Shown here: piece after piece, positions 26,095-35,077 of the stretch
Numbering within the stretch: position 1 is the first letter of the stretch
Layout: each line of letters starts with the position of its first letter
NCBI RefSeq assembly: GCF_036924515.1
Contig: NZ_JAZHRR010000001.1
Span: 5,117,001-5,181,000, forward strand
Length of the DNA: 64,000 bases
Reading direction: 5' to 3'
Origin: Bradyrhizobium sp. AZCC 1610
GTDB lineage: Bacteria > Pseudomonadota > Alphaproteobacteria > Rhizobiales > Xanthobacteraceae
Made by a program: the position numbers and the translations under genes
Notes under the pieces: generated by a model
The model's database searches: none
What the model was told of the DNA's origin: nothing
What the model saw: only the letters and a program-made list of their open reading frames with translations

Positions 26095-27081
26095 TTAGAG
26101 AATTTTTACCACGATTCGACCGCGGACCTGGCCGGCGAGGATTTGCGCCCCCGCCCCGACGACTTGGTCGAGGGTGATTTCCTGAGTAATTTCAGCCAGT
26201 TTTGCCTTGTCCAAATCGCTGGCGAGACGGTTCCAGGCAAGCCTGCGCTGGGGCAACGGACACATCACGGAATCGATGCCCAGAAGGCACACCCCGCGCA
26301 AAATAAACGGCGCGACCGAGGACGGCAGGTCCATGCCGGCGGCGAGGCCGCAGGCGGCAATGGCGCCGCCATATTTGGTCATCGAGAGCAGGTTGGCGAG
26401 CGTGGTCGACCCGACGCTGTCGACGCCGCCCGCCCAGCGCTCCTTCGCCAGCGGCTTGGCGGACCCTGCGAGCTCGGCGCGGTCGATCACCTCGGCGGCG
26501 CCGAGCCCCTTGAGGTAGTCGGCCTCCGACATGCGCCCGGTGGATGCGATGACGTGGTAGCCGAGCCTGGAGAGCACGGCGGTGGCGACCGAGCCGACGC
26601 CGCCGGCGGCGCCGGTCACCACGACAGGGCCGCTCGCGGGCGTCAGGCCATGCTTTTCCAGCGCCAGCACCGACAGCATCGCGGTATAGCCGGCGGTGCC
26701 GATCGCCATCGCTTCGCGGGTCGAGATGTTTTCCGGCAGCCTTACCAGCCAGTCGCCCTTGACGCGGGCTTTTTCGGCATAGGCGCCGAGATGGGTCTCA
26801 CCCATGCCCCAGCCGTTGCAGACAACCTTGTCGCCGGCCTTCCACGCCGGGTGTAAGGATTGTTCGACGGTGCCCGCGAAATCGATGCCGGCGATCATCG
26901 GGAAGCGTCGCACCACAGGCGCTTTGCCGGTGACGGCGAGACCATCCTTGTAGTTCAGCGTCGACCACTCGACCGCAACGGTGACGTCGCCGTCCATCAG
27001 CTCGGCTTCGTCGAACTGCGTCAGTGCGGTGGTGGTACCCCTGTCCGCCTTGTCGATCCTGATGGCCTTGAACGTTCCCAC
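26095..27081 (-). CDS. acuI: MDR-family oxidoreductase, AcuI/YhdH type (acrylyl-CoA reductase)
   Basis: A zinc-independent medium-chain reductase that uses NADPH, expected to reduce acrylyl-CoA to propionyl-CoA. The substrate half has [15 protein letters not shown] and [14 protein letters not shown]. The cofactor site is [10 protein letters not shown] near residue 150. I favour GTG 27081 because GGGGAG lies upstream; an ATG at 27141 would overlap the MFS gene's end and add 20 non-conserved residues. It is in the same direction as the MFS gene, possibly co-transcribed. Confidence 0.85.
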   Translation of the reverse strand: MGTFKAIRIDKADRGTTTALTQFDEAELMDGDVTVAVEWSTLNYKDGLAVTGKAPVVRRFPMIAGIDFAGTVEQSLHPAWKAGDKVVCNGWGMGETHLGAYAEKARVKGDWLVRLPENISTREAMAIGTAGYTAMLSVLALEKHGLTPASGPVVVTGAAGGVGSVATAVLSRLGYHVIASTGRMSEADYLKGLGAAEVIDRAELAGSAKPLAKERWAGGVDSVGSTTLANLLSMTKYGGAIAACGLAAGMDLPSSVAPFILRGVCLLGIDSVMCPLPQRRLAWNRLASDLDKAKLAEITQEITLDQVVGAGAQILAGQVRGRIVVKIL

Positions 27082-27124
27082 GGCAAACTCCCCGGGCTTT
27101 TCTGTGTCGGGAGTGTTTACCGCA

Positions 27125-28375
27125 TCAGGCGGGTTGTGCAACCGGGCGCGCGACCGGCTGCTCGACGATCGGCAGGTTGATCAGCGCCGACAGCACGCCG
27201 AACATGATCGAGAGCCACCAGATCGGCGTATAGGAGCCGAACTGCTCGAACACCACGCCGCCGAGCCAGACACCGAGGAAGCCGCCGACCTGGTGGCTGA
27301 CGAAGGCGAAGCCGTACAGCGTGGCGAACCAGCGGGTGCCGAACATCAGCGCCACCAGCGCCGAGGTCGGCGGCACCGTCGAGAGCCACGTCAGGCCGGT
27401 AACAGCGCCGAATACGATTGCCGAGAAGGTGGTGATCGGAAACGAGATGAACGCCATGATCGACAGTGCGCGGGCAAAATAGATCAGCGACAGGATGTAG
27501 CGCTTCGGATACTTGTTCTGCAGCCAGCCGACGCTGAGCGATCCGATGATGTTGAAGAGGCCAATGGCCGCGACCACCCAGCCGCCGGTCTGCGCCGAGA
27601 CGCCGCGATCGGCGAGATAGGCCGGAAGATGCACCGTGATGAAGGCGAGCTGGAAGCCGCAGGTGAAGAAGCCGAGCACCAGCAACACGTAGGAGCGATG
27701 ACCGAACGCCTCCGCCAGTGCCGTCTTGAATGATTGCTGGTCCCCGACAGGCTCGTTCGACGACGTCGAAGGCGGTGTCGCGATCGCGAGCGACAGCGGC
27801 ACGATCAGCAGCATCAGGAGAGCGAACACCGTCAGCGCCGCCTGCCAGCCGAAATTGTCGATCATCGCGACGCCGAACGGCGCGAACAGGAATTGCCCGA
27901 ACGAGCCGGCCGCGGTGCCGGCGCCGAGCGCAAAGCCGCGCCGCTCGGGCGGCAGCAGCTTGCTGAACGCCGACAGCACCAGGTTGAACGAACAGCCTGA
28001 TAGACCGAAGCCGATCAAAACTCCGGCGCCGAGATCGAGCGAAAGCGGCGCCGTCGAATAACGCATCAGGAGCAGACCGCCGGCATAGAGCAGCGCACCG
28101 ACGATCATCACACGCAGGATACCGAAGCGATCGGCGATGGCACCCGCGATCGGCTGGCCGAGGCCCCACAACAGGTTCTGCAGCGCCAGCGCGAGGCCGA
28201 AGACGTCGCGTCCCCAGACGAACTCGCGGCTCATCGGCTGGACGAAAAAGCCGAGGCTCGAGCGCGGCCCGAAGCTCAACAGCGCGATCGCGCAGCCGCA
28301 GATGATGATGACGAGCGGAGTGCGCCAGGTGCCAAGGCCGGAAGATGGACGTGGGTCGCCGGTCGTTACAGCCAT
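27125..28375 (-). CDS. MFS transporter, 12 membrane segments
   Basis: A 416-aa major-facilitator carrier of the inner membrane. Twelve hydrophobic segments are apparent, with the cytoplasmic loop 2-3 motif G-A-I-A-D-R-F-G near residue 80, and a long central loop with P-P-S-T-S-S-N-E-P. The N-terminal [11 protein letters not shown] is typical of the monocarboxylate/oxalate-formate group of carriers. Pairing with an AcuI-type reductase fits uptake of a small organic acid, but the substrate is not readable. Confidence 0.87.
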   Translation of the reverse strand: MAVTTGDPRPSSGLGTWRTPLVIIICGCAIALLSFGPRSSLGFFVQPMSREFVWGRDVFGLALALQNLLWGLGQPIAGAIADRFGILRVMIVGALLYAGGLLLMRYSTAPLSLDLGAGVLIGFGLSGCSFNLVLSAFSKLLPPERRGFALGAGTAAGSFGQFLFAPFGVAMIDNFGWQAALTVFALLMLLIVPLSLAIATPPSTSSNEPVGDQQSFKTALAEAFGHRSYVLLVLGFFTCGFQLAFITVHLPAYLADRGVSAQTGGWVVAAIGLFNIIGSLSVGWLQNKYPKRYILSLIYFARALSIMAFISFPITTFSAIVFGAVTGLTWLSTVPPTSALVALMFGTRWFATLYGFAFVSHQVGGFLGVWLGGVVFEQFGSYTPIWWLSIMFGVLSALINLPIVEQPVARPVAQPA

Positions 28376-28568
28376 TTGTTTCCCCGCAGGTCTGCCGCCC
28401 GGGACCGCCGGACGAAACGTTACCGGGAGTTAATGCAGATGCATGAAAAGCCCAAGGGGTGCCGTAGAAAAATTTTCCGCTGCAGGGCAGCCCTGCAAAA
28501 TTAGCGAGGGCAATGAGTGCAATTTGTTGGGCTGTCGTCCCCACGAACGCGGGACGACGGAGGCGACG

Positions 28569-30011
28569 CTACCGTTTCGCGCTGGCCTGCTCGGCCGAGC
28601 TTTGTGCGGCTTCGGCGAGCCTGGCGGAGATCGCCGCGGTCTCGGCGGCCGTGCCCCAGCTCGGCGCATCGCTGCCGTTGCCCCAGGCGCGCGGCCGGTA
28701 GAAGGTATGCACACCGAACTTGGACATCTTCTTCATTTCATTGACCCAGGACGGCCGCACCCAATAGGCGTGGTAGTGCGTCGACTTGTCGACTTCCGGC
28801 AGCCAGAGCTGGCCGTCGAGCATCGCTTTCGCGATTTTTTGCGCGCGCTCCCACATCTCGGGTTCGCGAATGACGTCCTTGTTGTTGTCGCAGGCGAAGG
28901 TGAACTGGCAGGCCAGGTGGCGGTGCTTGTTCTGGTAGACCACGCCGCACACGGTTTCGGGATATTTGCCGGAGAAGGCGCGGTTCAGCACCACCTGCGC
29001 CACCGCGATCTGGCCGCGCACGGCTTCGCCGCGGGCTTCGAAGTAGATCGCCTCGGCCAGGCACTTCTCCGACTTGGTGCGCGACTTTTCGTCGAACAGG
29101 CCGAGACGTTCGGCGGGCGTCTTGGCGCGCTGGTTGTCGGAATTGACTTCGCCTTTCGGCGCAACGCTCTCGCCGGCCCGCACCGGACCATCGGCATCGA
29201 CCGGCAGCGAGGCCATAACCTTCATGTCGGGATCGGCGATCGCGCCCGGCATTACGATGACAGGCTCTTCGCCGGGTCGCCAGCGCTCGATGCTCTCGGG
29301 AGAGCCGAGCGACGAACCAAAGAACAGGCTCGAGGTCTTGAAGGAGAAACCATCGCGCGGCGTCGCAGGCGTGCGCGCGGCCTCGCGCGCTTCCGGAACA
29401 GTCTTGAGATCGTCCTGAGGTCTGGTTTCGAGCGATAGCGACGTGTCGTATTGCGCCAGCGGCGGCGCGCTCAGCGCGGCCTGCAGCTCGGGATCGAGCG
29501 GCGCGCGCTCGACGGACGGCGCCGTCTCGGCGGTCTTGGCGCCCTTGACCGATGCATTCGATGTCGCGGGGTCCTCGATCGCTGGCGCGCGCTCGGCGGG
29601 GGCTGCGGTTTCCGCAGGCGGCGGCGTCACGATGAGGCGATCGCCTTTCAGCGTGCGATCGACCTTGGGAAAATCGGCGGCGTGATAACGCGGCGGCGGA
29701 GCGGCGAGCGGATTGCGCGTCACGGTTCCCGTAATGTCGATGCCTTGGTTGTCGAGGCTGGCCAGCCGGTAGGTCGCGGTTTGCGGCGAGGAGGTTCCGA
29801 TCGGACGGCCGAAAGAGAATGTCGCGACCTGGATGGTGCCGGCGGAGGAGAACACCCGCTTCTGCCAACGCTCGGCGACGCCGGGCTGGCGCGCCAGCAG
29901 CGAAGCAATATCCTGATATCCGATCTCGGTCGGCATCAATGCGAAGACGCAAAGACCGAGGCCGAAGGACGCGAACCGCGCGCCCTTCGGCTGGTTACGC
30001 AACACAAACAT
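28569..30011 (-). CDS. Exported SleB-type cell wall hydrolase
   Basis: A 480-aa protein with an N-terminal signal or anchor (F-A-S-F-G-L-G-L-C-V-F-A-L-M), a long low-complexity middle (residues ~90-300, rich in Pro, Ala, Glu) and a C-terminal Hydrolase_2/SleB domain. The catalytic Glu is in C-L-A-E-A-I-Y-F-E-A-R-G-E near 325. V-A-Q-V-V-L-N-R and F-T-F-A-C-D follow, then H-Y-H-A-Y-W-V-R-P-S-W. Such enzymes cleave peptidoglycan glycan strands. ATG 30011 is preferred to an upstream start. Minus strand, apparently monocistronic. Confidence 0.85.
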   Translation of the reverse strand: MFVLRNQPKGARFASFGLGLCVFALMPTEIGYQDIASLLARQPGVAERWQKRVFSSAGTIQVATFSFGRPIGTSSPQTATYRLASLDNQGIDITGTVTRNPLAAPPPRYHAADFPKVDRTLKGDRLIVTPPPAETAAPAERAPAIEDPATSNASVKGAKTAETAPSVERAPLDPELQAALSAPPLAQYDTSLSLETRPQDDLKTVPEAREAARTPATPRDGFSFKTSSLFFGSSLGSPESIERWRPGEEPVIVMPGAIADPDMKVMASLPVDADGPVRAGESVAPKGEVNSDNQRAKTPAERLGLFDEKSRTKSEKCLAEAIYFEARGEAVRGQIAVAQVVLNRAFSGKYPETVCGVVYQNKHRHLACQFTFACDNNKDVIREPEMWERAQKIAKAMLDGQLWLPEVDKSTHYHAYWVRPSWVNEMKKMSKFGVHTFYRPRAWGNGSDAPSWGTAAETAAISARLAEAAQSSAEQASAKR

Positions 30012-30468
30012 CGATACGCTCACGCAACGCTTACACGATCGAACGTCAGTACATCCGTGCAATTCGACCTTTTTTGTTGATATCGAATTTAGGTTGCCGG
30101 GGAGTTAATCGGCGTGGCCAGCGCGTTACACGCAAGACATCGCGTGATTTTCGCGGATCGCATCAGAAGCGTTGGTAAACGGCCCCTCGGTGAAAGTGGT
30201 AAATATCCCGTCAACGAAGATGATGAAGAAATTTTCTGGGCACGTACGCATGACGCTCGGCCCACGTCGCGACGGGTCTTTGCGAGTTCCCAATTCACTT
30301 CATCGTGCTGAAGCGGTCGTCATTGCTTCCGCCTTGGCTTGCAGAGCTTCGACGGACAAGTCGTCGCTTGCACTCCTCGCAATGACGGCTCTTGCGCCTG
30401 CGCCAAAACGCGAATGCCCGGCACAAGGCCGGGCATGACGTCGTATCCGTTGATAGTGAGCGTTTAAA
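30012..30468. other. Intergenic stretch with palindromic repeats
   Basis: No gene is seen in these 457 bases. The right half (30318-30436) holds repeat units: CGTCATTGC at 30318 is inverted as GCAATGACG at 30379, and a perfect 9-bp hairpin with ATGCCCGGC and GCCGGGCAT spans 30414-30436. These lie just after the ppdK stop on the minus strand and may act as its transcript end. The left half, an AT-rich stretch near 30060-30100, probably carries the promoter of the SleB gene. Confidence 0.6.
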
Positions 30469-33342
30469 CTACGCCTGGCTTGCAACCGTCTTGCCGAGCG
30501 CGGCCTGCGCGGCGGCGAGGCGGGCGATCGGCACGCGGTAGGGCGAGCAGGAGACATAGTCGAGCCCGATCTCGTGGCAGAACGCCACTGAAGCAGGGTC
30601 GCCACCATGCTCGCCGCAAATGCCGACCTTCAGATTCGTCCGGACTTTGCGGCCGCGGGCGACGCCGATCTTCACCAGTTCGCCGACGCCGTCGCGATCG
30701 ACCGAGATGAACGGATCGATTTCCAGGATCCCCTTGCTGACATAGGTGCCGAGGAAGCTTGCGGCGTCGTCACGGCTGATGCCGTAGGTGGTCTGGGTCA
30801 GGTCGTTGGTGCCGAACGAGAAGAACTCCGCGGTCTGCGCGATGTCGCCGGCCATCAGGCACGCGCGCGGAAGCTCGATCATCGTACCAACTTGATAGGC
30901 AAGCTTCTTGCCAGTCTCCTTCATCACCGACTGCGCGGTGGCGTCGATGCGCGCCTTGACCAGGTCGAACTCGGCCTTGGTCGCGATCAGCGGCACCATC
31001 ACCTCGAGGCCGACGGCCTTGCCGGTGCGCTTTTCGGCTTCAACCGCCGCCTCGAAGATCGCGCGCGACTGCATCTCGGCGATTTCAGGATAGGCAATGG
31101 CGAGGCGGCAGCCGCGGAAGCCCAGCATCGGGTTGAACTCGGCAAGATCGCGGGCGCGATCGGCGAGCCGGCGGGGATCGGTGTTCATCGCACGCGCGAC
31201 TTCCTCGATCTCGGCCTGGGTGTGCGGCAAAAACTCGTGCAGCGGGGGATCGAGCAGGCGGATCGTGACGGGCAAGCCCTTCATGATCTCGAACAGCTCG
31301 ACGAAATCGGCGCGCTGCATCGGCAGCAGCTTCGACAATGCCGCGCGGCGCGACTGTTCGTCTTCGGAAAGGATCATCTCGCGCACGGTGCGGATGCGGG
31401 TTTCCTCGAAGAACATGTGCTCGGTGCGGCACAGCCCGATGCCCTCGCCGCCGAATTTTATCGCGGTGCGCGCATCTTCCGGCGTGTCGGCATTGACGCG
31501 GACGCCGAGCTTGCGAACCTGATCGGCCCAGCCCATCAGCGTGCCGAATTCGCCGGACAGTTTCGGCTCGATCATCGGCATCCGGCCGGCCAGCACCTGG
31601 CCGAGCGAGCCATCAATCGTGATGACGTCACCGGTCTTGAAGGTGCGCGAGCCTATGCTCATCGTGCCCCGGCCGTAATCGACGCGGATGGCGCCGCAGC
31701 CGGAGACGCAGGGCTTGCCCATGCCGCGCGCGACCACGGCGGCGTGCGAGGTCATGCCGCCGCGGGTGGTGAGAATGCCTTCGGCGGCGTGCATGCCGTG
31801 AATGTCTTCCGGGCTGGTCTCGATGCGCACCAGAATGACATTGCGGCCGTCGGCCTGCAGCTTGGCGGCTTCGTCGGACGAGAACACGATCTCGCCCGAT
31901 GCCGCGCCGGGCGAGGCCGGCAGGCCGGTCGCGATCACGTCGCGCTTGGCGGTGGGATCGATGGTCGGATGCAGCAATTGATCCAGCGAAGCCGGATCGA
32001 TCCGCATCACCGCGTCCTTTTTCGAGATCAGCCCTTCATTGGCGAGCTCGACGGCGATGCGCAGCGCCGCTTTCGCCGTGCGCTTGCCGCCGCGGGTCTG
32101 CAGCATCCACAATTTGCCCTGCTCGACCGTGAACTCCATGTCCTGCATGTCGCGGTAGTGCTTTTCGAGCAGCGTGTAGAACCGCGTCAGTTCCTTGAAC
32201 GCCTCCGGCATCGCGCTTTCCATCGATGCCTTGTCGGAGCCGGATTCCTGGCGCGCTTCCTCGGTAATGTCCTGCGGCGTGCGGATGCCCGCGACCACGT
32301 CCTCGCCCTGCGCGTTGATCAGGAATTCGCCGTAGAGCTTGCTCTCGCCGGTGGAGGGATTGCGCGTGAACGCGACACCGGTCGCGGACGTCTCGCCCAT
32401 ATTGCCGAACACCATGGCCTGCACGTTGACGGCGGTGCCCCAGGATTCCGGAATGTCGTGCAGGCGGCGGTAGGTCACCGCGCGCGTGTTCATCCAGGAT
32501 GAGAACACCGCGCCGATTGCGCCCCACAATTGCTCGTGCGGATCCTGCGGGAAATCCTTGCCGGTCTCGCGCGCCACGGCTTCCTTGTACTTGCCGACCA
32601 GTTCGACCCAGTCGTCGCCGGACAGATCGGTGTCGAGCGTATAGCCCTGGCTGTCCTTGAAGGTGTCGAGGATGTCCTCGAAGTGATGATGCTCGAAGCC
32701 GAGCACCACATCCGAATACATCGTGATGAAGCGGCGATAGCTGTCATAGGCGAAGCGGCGATCGCCGGAGAGTTCGGCAAGCGCTTCGACCGTCTTGTCG
32801 TTGAGGCCGAGATTGAGCACGGTGTCCATCATGCCCGGCATCGAAGCGCGGCCGCCGGAGCGGACCGACACCAGAAGCGGATTCTTCGAATCGCCGAACG
32901 CCTTGCCGGTCAGCTTGCCGACATGGTCGAGCGCCTTCTCGACCTGCGCCTTCAGTGCGGCGGGATAGGATTTGTCGTGCGCGTAGAAATAGGTGCAGAC
33001 CGAGGTCGGAATGGTAAAGCCCGGAGGCACCGGCAGGCCGAGATTGGCCATTTCGGCCAGGTTGGCGCCCTTGCCGCCGAGCAGGTCGCGCAGGCCCGCT
33101 TTGCCCTCCGCCTTGCCGTCCCCGAAGGTATAGACCCACTTGCCGGATTTTACCGCCTCAGCGGCCGGCTTGCGGACCGCAGCCTTCTTGGCCGCGGCCT
33201 TGGCGACCGGCTTGGCCGGGGCCTTCTTCAGCGCCTTGCGGGCGGAAGGGGCAGTGGCGGCGGCCTTGGGCCGGGCCGATGGCTTTGATTTCGCTACAGA
33301 TTTCACTGCAGCCTTCTTGGACTTCGCGACGGCTTTGGCCAT
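30469..33342 (-). CDS. ppdK: Pyruvate, phosphate dikinase with Lys/Ala-rich N-terminal tail
   Basis: Converts pyruvate, ATP and phosphate to PEP, AMP and pyrophosphate, a reversible link between glycolysis and gluconeogenesis. The ATP-grasp domain starts at K-G-A-N-L-A-E-M; the phosphohistidine is in G-G-M-T-S-H-A-A-V-V-A; and the C-terminal TIM barrel ends with the catalytic Cys in G-I-C-G-E-H-G-G-D. PPDKs are usually near 880-890 aa. This one has 957 because of a ~66-residue tail of K-K-A, A-K-P and A-A-K units (33145-33342) resembling histone H1 tails. Start is ATG 33342; a TTG three codons earlier is less likely. Confidence 0.95.
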   Translation of the reverse strand: MAKAVAKSKKAAVKSVAKSKPSARPKAAATAPSARKALKKAPAKPVAKAAAKKAAVRKPAAEAVKSGKWVYTFGDGKAEGKAGLRDLLGGKGANLAEMANLGLPVPPGFTIPTSVCTYFYAHDKSYPAALKAQVEKALDHVGKLTGKAFGDSKNPLLVSVRSGGRASMPGMMDTVLNLGLNDKTVEALAELSGDRRFAYDSYRRFITMYSDVVLGFEHHHFEDILDTFKDSQGYTLDTDLSGDDWVELVGKYKEAVARETGKDFPQDPHEQLWGAIGAVFSSWMNTRAVTYRRLHDIPESWGTAVNVQAMVFGNMGETSATGVAFTRNPSTGESKLYGEFLINAQGEDVVAGIRTPQDITEEARQESGSDKASMESAMPEAFKELTRFYTLLEKHYRDMQDMEFTVEQGKLWMLQTRGGKRTAKAALRIAVELANEGLISKKDAVMRIDPASLDQLLHPTIDPTAKRDVIATGLPASPGAASGEIVFSSDEAAKLQADGRNVILVRIETSPEDIHGMHAAEGILTTRGGMTSHAAVVARGMGKPCVSGCGAIRVDYGRGTMSIGSRTFKTGDVITIDGSLGQVLAGRMPMIEPKLSGEFGTLMGWADQVRKLGVRVNADTPEDARTAIKFGGEGIGLCRTEHMFFEETRIRTVREMILSEDEQSRRAALSKLLPMQRADFVELFEIMKGLPVTIRLLDPPLHEFLPHTQAEIEEVARAMNTDPRRLADRARDLAEFNPMLGFRGCRLAIAYPEIAEMQSRAIFEAAVEAEKRTGKAVGLEVMVPLIATKAEFDLVKARIDATAQSVMKETGKKLAYQVGTMIELPRACLMAGDIAQTAEFFSFGTNDLTQTTYGISRDDAASFLGTYVSKGILEIDPFISVDRDGVGELVKIGVARGRKVRTNLKVGICGEHGGDPASVAFCHEIGLDYVSCSPYRVPIARLAAAQAALGKTVASQA

Positions 33343-33433
33343 GGATTCCAACTATCCGAAAAGATGAGAAGATTGCGCGCCTTACACCATTTTGAGGGGT
33401 TCCGCGCAAGCCGCGAAACCCTGCTTTCCTGCG

Positions 33434-33589
33434 CTAGAACCGAAACATCTTGAACACGCCGAGACCGACCAGGCCTACGAAGATCAAATAGATAGCTACG
33501 ATGTAATTGAGCAGCCGGGGCATGATCAGGATAAAAATCCCCGCGAGCAGGGCGATGATCGCGGGGACGTTCGCAGCGGTGATGGTCAT
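33434..33589 (-). CDS. DUF3096 small membrane protein, 51 aa
   Basis: Reads M-T-I-T-A-A-N-V-P-A-I-I-A-L-L-A-G, then R-L-L-N-Y-I-V-A-I-Y-L-I-F-V-G, matching the DUF3096 pattern of two short membrane helices around a conserved M-P-R-L-L-N-Y. A GGAGAT lies just before the ATG. The family is widespread in proteobacteria, small and uncharacterised. It sits between ppdK and a divergently transcribed DUF1236 gene. Confidence 0.8.
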   Translation of the reverse strand: MTITAANVPAIIALLAGIFILIMPRLLNYIVAIYLIFVGLVGLGVFKMFRF

Positions 33590-33819
33590 TGAAATCTCCG
33601 GCTGATGAAGGGGAATCGAATCGAGGATGGCAACTTAACCGCTGGCGCGGTTTCGGAATAGCAAGACGCCCACCACTTCAATGGGTTCCAGCCTCCGCAA
33701 CAATTCCCCAGAAATGCCGCGTATGAGGCCGCGCTTTTGCCGGAACAATGCCGCACGGGATGAATTGGCCCGCATTGTGCTGGCGAAAGCCGGCGCCTCT
33801 TCTCGCGAAGGAGTTGACC

Positions 33820-34173
33820 ATGCGGAACAGAGTACTTGCCATTGCGGCGATCGCCGGCGCGATGGCCGTCCCGATCGCGGCACAGGCGCAGACCACGACC
33901 GGCACCGGCGGCAGCACCGTCGTCATTGGCGAACACGAAGGCATCACTGCCGAGCAGCGTCCAGCCTTCCGCGAATACATCGTGCGGGAACGCGTGCCGA
34001 ACTACAGGATTTCCGAGCGCGTGACCGTGGGGGGAGTGCTGCCGGAAGCCGGCGTGACCTATTACGACGTGCCGCAATCGTTCGCCGTCACGCCCTATCG
34101 CTACACCGTGGTGAACGGACAGACGGTGCTGGTCGAACCGCGTTCGCGTCGAATCGTTCAGGTGGTCGATTGA
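33820..34173 (+). CDS. DUF1236 exported protein, 117 aa
   Basis: Start ATG 33820 with GAAGGAG upstream. Residues 1-23 are a signal peptide (M-R-N-R-V-L-A-I-A-A-I-A-G through A-Q-A-Q). The mature DUF1236 domain includes R-E-Y-I-V-R-E-R-V-P-N-Y, V-G-G-V-L-P-E-A-G-V-T-Y-Y-D-V-P and a closing V-L-V-E-P-R-S-R-R-I-V-Q-V-V-D, all usual for this rhizobial periplasmic family. Function unknown. A strong terminator follows about 70 bp after the stop. Confidence 0.85.
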   Translation: MRNRVLAIAAIAGAMAVPIAAQAQTTTGTGGSTVVIGEHEGITAEQRPAFREYIVRERVPNYRISERVTVGGVLPEAGVTYYDVPQSFAVTPYRYTVVNGQTVLVEPRSRRIVQVVD

Positions 34174-34244
34174 CCTCAGTAGCCTGAACGATTGGTCCGG
34201 GCGCCGCGCAAGCGGATGTGCGCGAGATACGACCGGACACGAAG

Positions 34245-34280
34245 CCCCGCTCGGCGTCCCCTCCGGGCGGGGTTTTCTTT
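34245..34280 (+). terminator. Rho-independent terminator
   Basis: CCCCGC (34245-34250) pairs with GCGGGG (34267-34272), followed at once by TTTTCTTT. It lies downstream of the DUF1236 gene in the correct orientation and is the clearest intrinsic terminator in the window. Confidence 0.8.
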
Positions 34281-34291
34281 GTGTGACTCTT

Positions 34292-34462
34292 GTCCCGGAC
34301 GCGGTGCAGCCTAGGCGATGCAACGCATCGTCCGGAAGCGCTGCTCCGCAGAGCCGGGACCCATTCGTACCGGTGATGCTGGGCCCCGGATTAGCAGCGC
34401 ACCGCCATAGCGCGTCGAAGACGCGCGTGAACGCGCCTTGGGCGCTGCGCAGCATCCGGGGC
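34292..34462. repeat. Two palindromic intergenic repeats
   Basis: The first unit (34292-34360) begins GTCCCGGACGCGGTGCAGC and ends CCGCAGAGCCGGGAC; the same ends recur at 48265-48314, so this is a dispersed family. The second unit (34383-34462) is bounded by GCCCCGGAT and its complement ATCCGGGGC. No gene lies here. Similar elements are numerous in Bradyrhizobium genomes. Confidence 0.75.
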
Positions 34463-34471
34463 ACGAGATCA

Positions 34472-35074
34472 CTATTCCCTGATTTCCAGTCCCGGCTTCT
34501 TCACCACGAGGCGGTGAATCTTCTTCCCTGAGGAGGCGCTGACCGCCTCTTCATCGAGCAACACCGTCGTTGCCTTCAGTTCTGTCAGCACCAACGCATC
34601 ATCGAACGCCGTGTAAAGCCGCCCCTGCGCGTCGCGAAGATCGGCGCCCTCGGTGACACGCCAGCTCAGATAGAGAATGCCGCTGGGCTTGACGATATCG
34701 AGCAGCCGGCGAACCGATGCCGCAATCTGCTTGCGGTCGAGATGCATGATCACGGTTTCGCACAGGACGTTATCGAAGGTGCCGACGCCGCGCAGCTCGG
34801 GCAGTTCGGCATGCGTGAACTTGAGGGAGGGATATCGCCGGCGCGCTTCGTTCAGCAGGCCTTCGGAAGGATCGAAGCCCACGGCCGAAAAACCGTTCGC
34901 GTGAAGCCAGGCGACCTCGCGGCCGCAGCCGCAGCCGATATCGGCGGAAGTGCCGCCGCGCACGAAAAACCGCTCGACGACTTCCTGCAGGTCGACGGGC
35001 GCCGGCTGACCGAGCCAATCCTTCGCGAACGCCGCCGCATCCAGGTCGTAAGCGGCGAGCGTCTGACGATCCAT
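34472..35074 (-). CDS. Class I SAM-dependent methyltransferase, 200 aa
   Basis: The SAM-binding motif I is A-D-I-G-C-G-C-G-R-E near residues 44-53, motif II V-G-F-D-P-S-E near 65, followed by F-D-N-V-L-C-E-T-V-I-M-H-L (post-II). It has the length of a minimal class I enzyme with no added domain. Acceptor unknown. It starts 3 bp after the glyS stop on the same strand, so it is probably the last gene of the glyQ-glyS transcript. Confidence 0.82.
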   Translation of the reverse strand: MDRQTLAAYDLDAAAFAKDWLGQPAPVDLQEVVERFFVRGGTSADIGCGCGREVAWLHANGFSAVGFDPSEGLLNEARRRYPSLKFTHAELPELRGVGTFDNVLCETVIMHLDRKQIAASVRRLLDIVKPSGILYLSWRVTEGADLRDAQGRLYTAFDDALVLTELKATTVLLDEEAVSASSGKKIHRLVVKKPGLEIRE

Positions 35075-35077
35075 GAT

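Noticed and set aside
28534..28558. Hairpin GTCGTCCC/GGGACGAC taken as a terminator for the SleB gene
   Set aside because: It follows the stop on the minus strand but has no T-run, and it looks more like a repeat element than an intrinsic terminator.
30607..32502. 631-residue open frame antisense to ppdK
   Set aside because: Typical antisense shadow of a long GC-rich gene, with His/Arg-rich composition and no domain.
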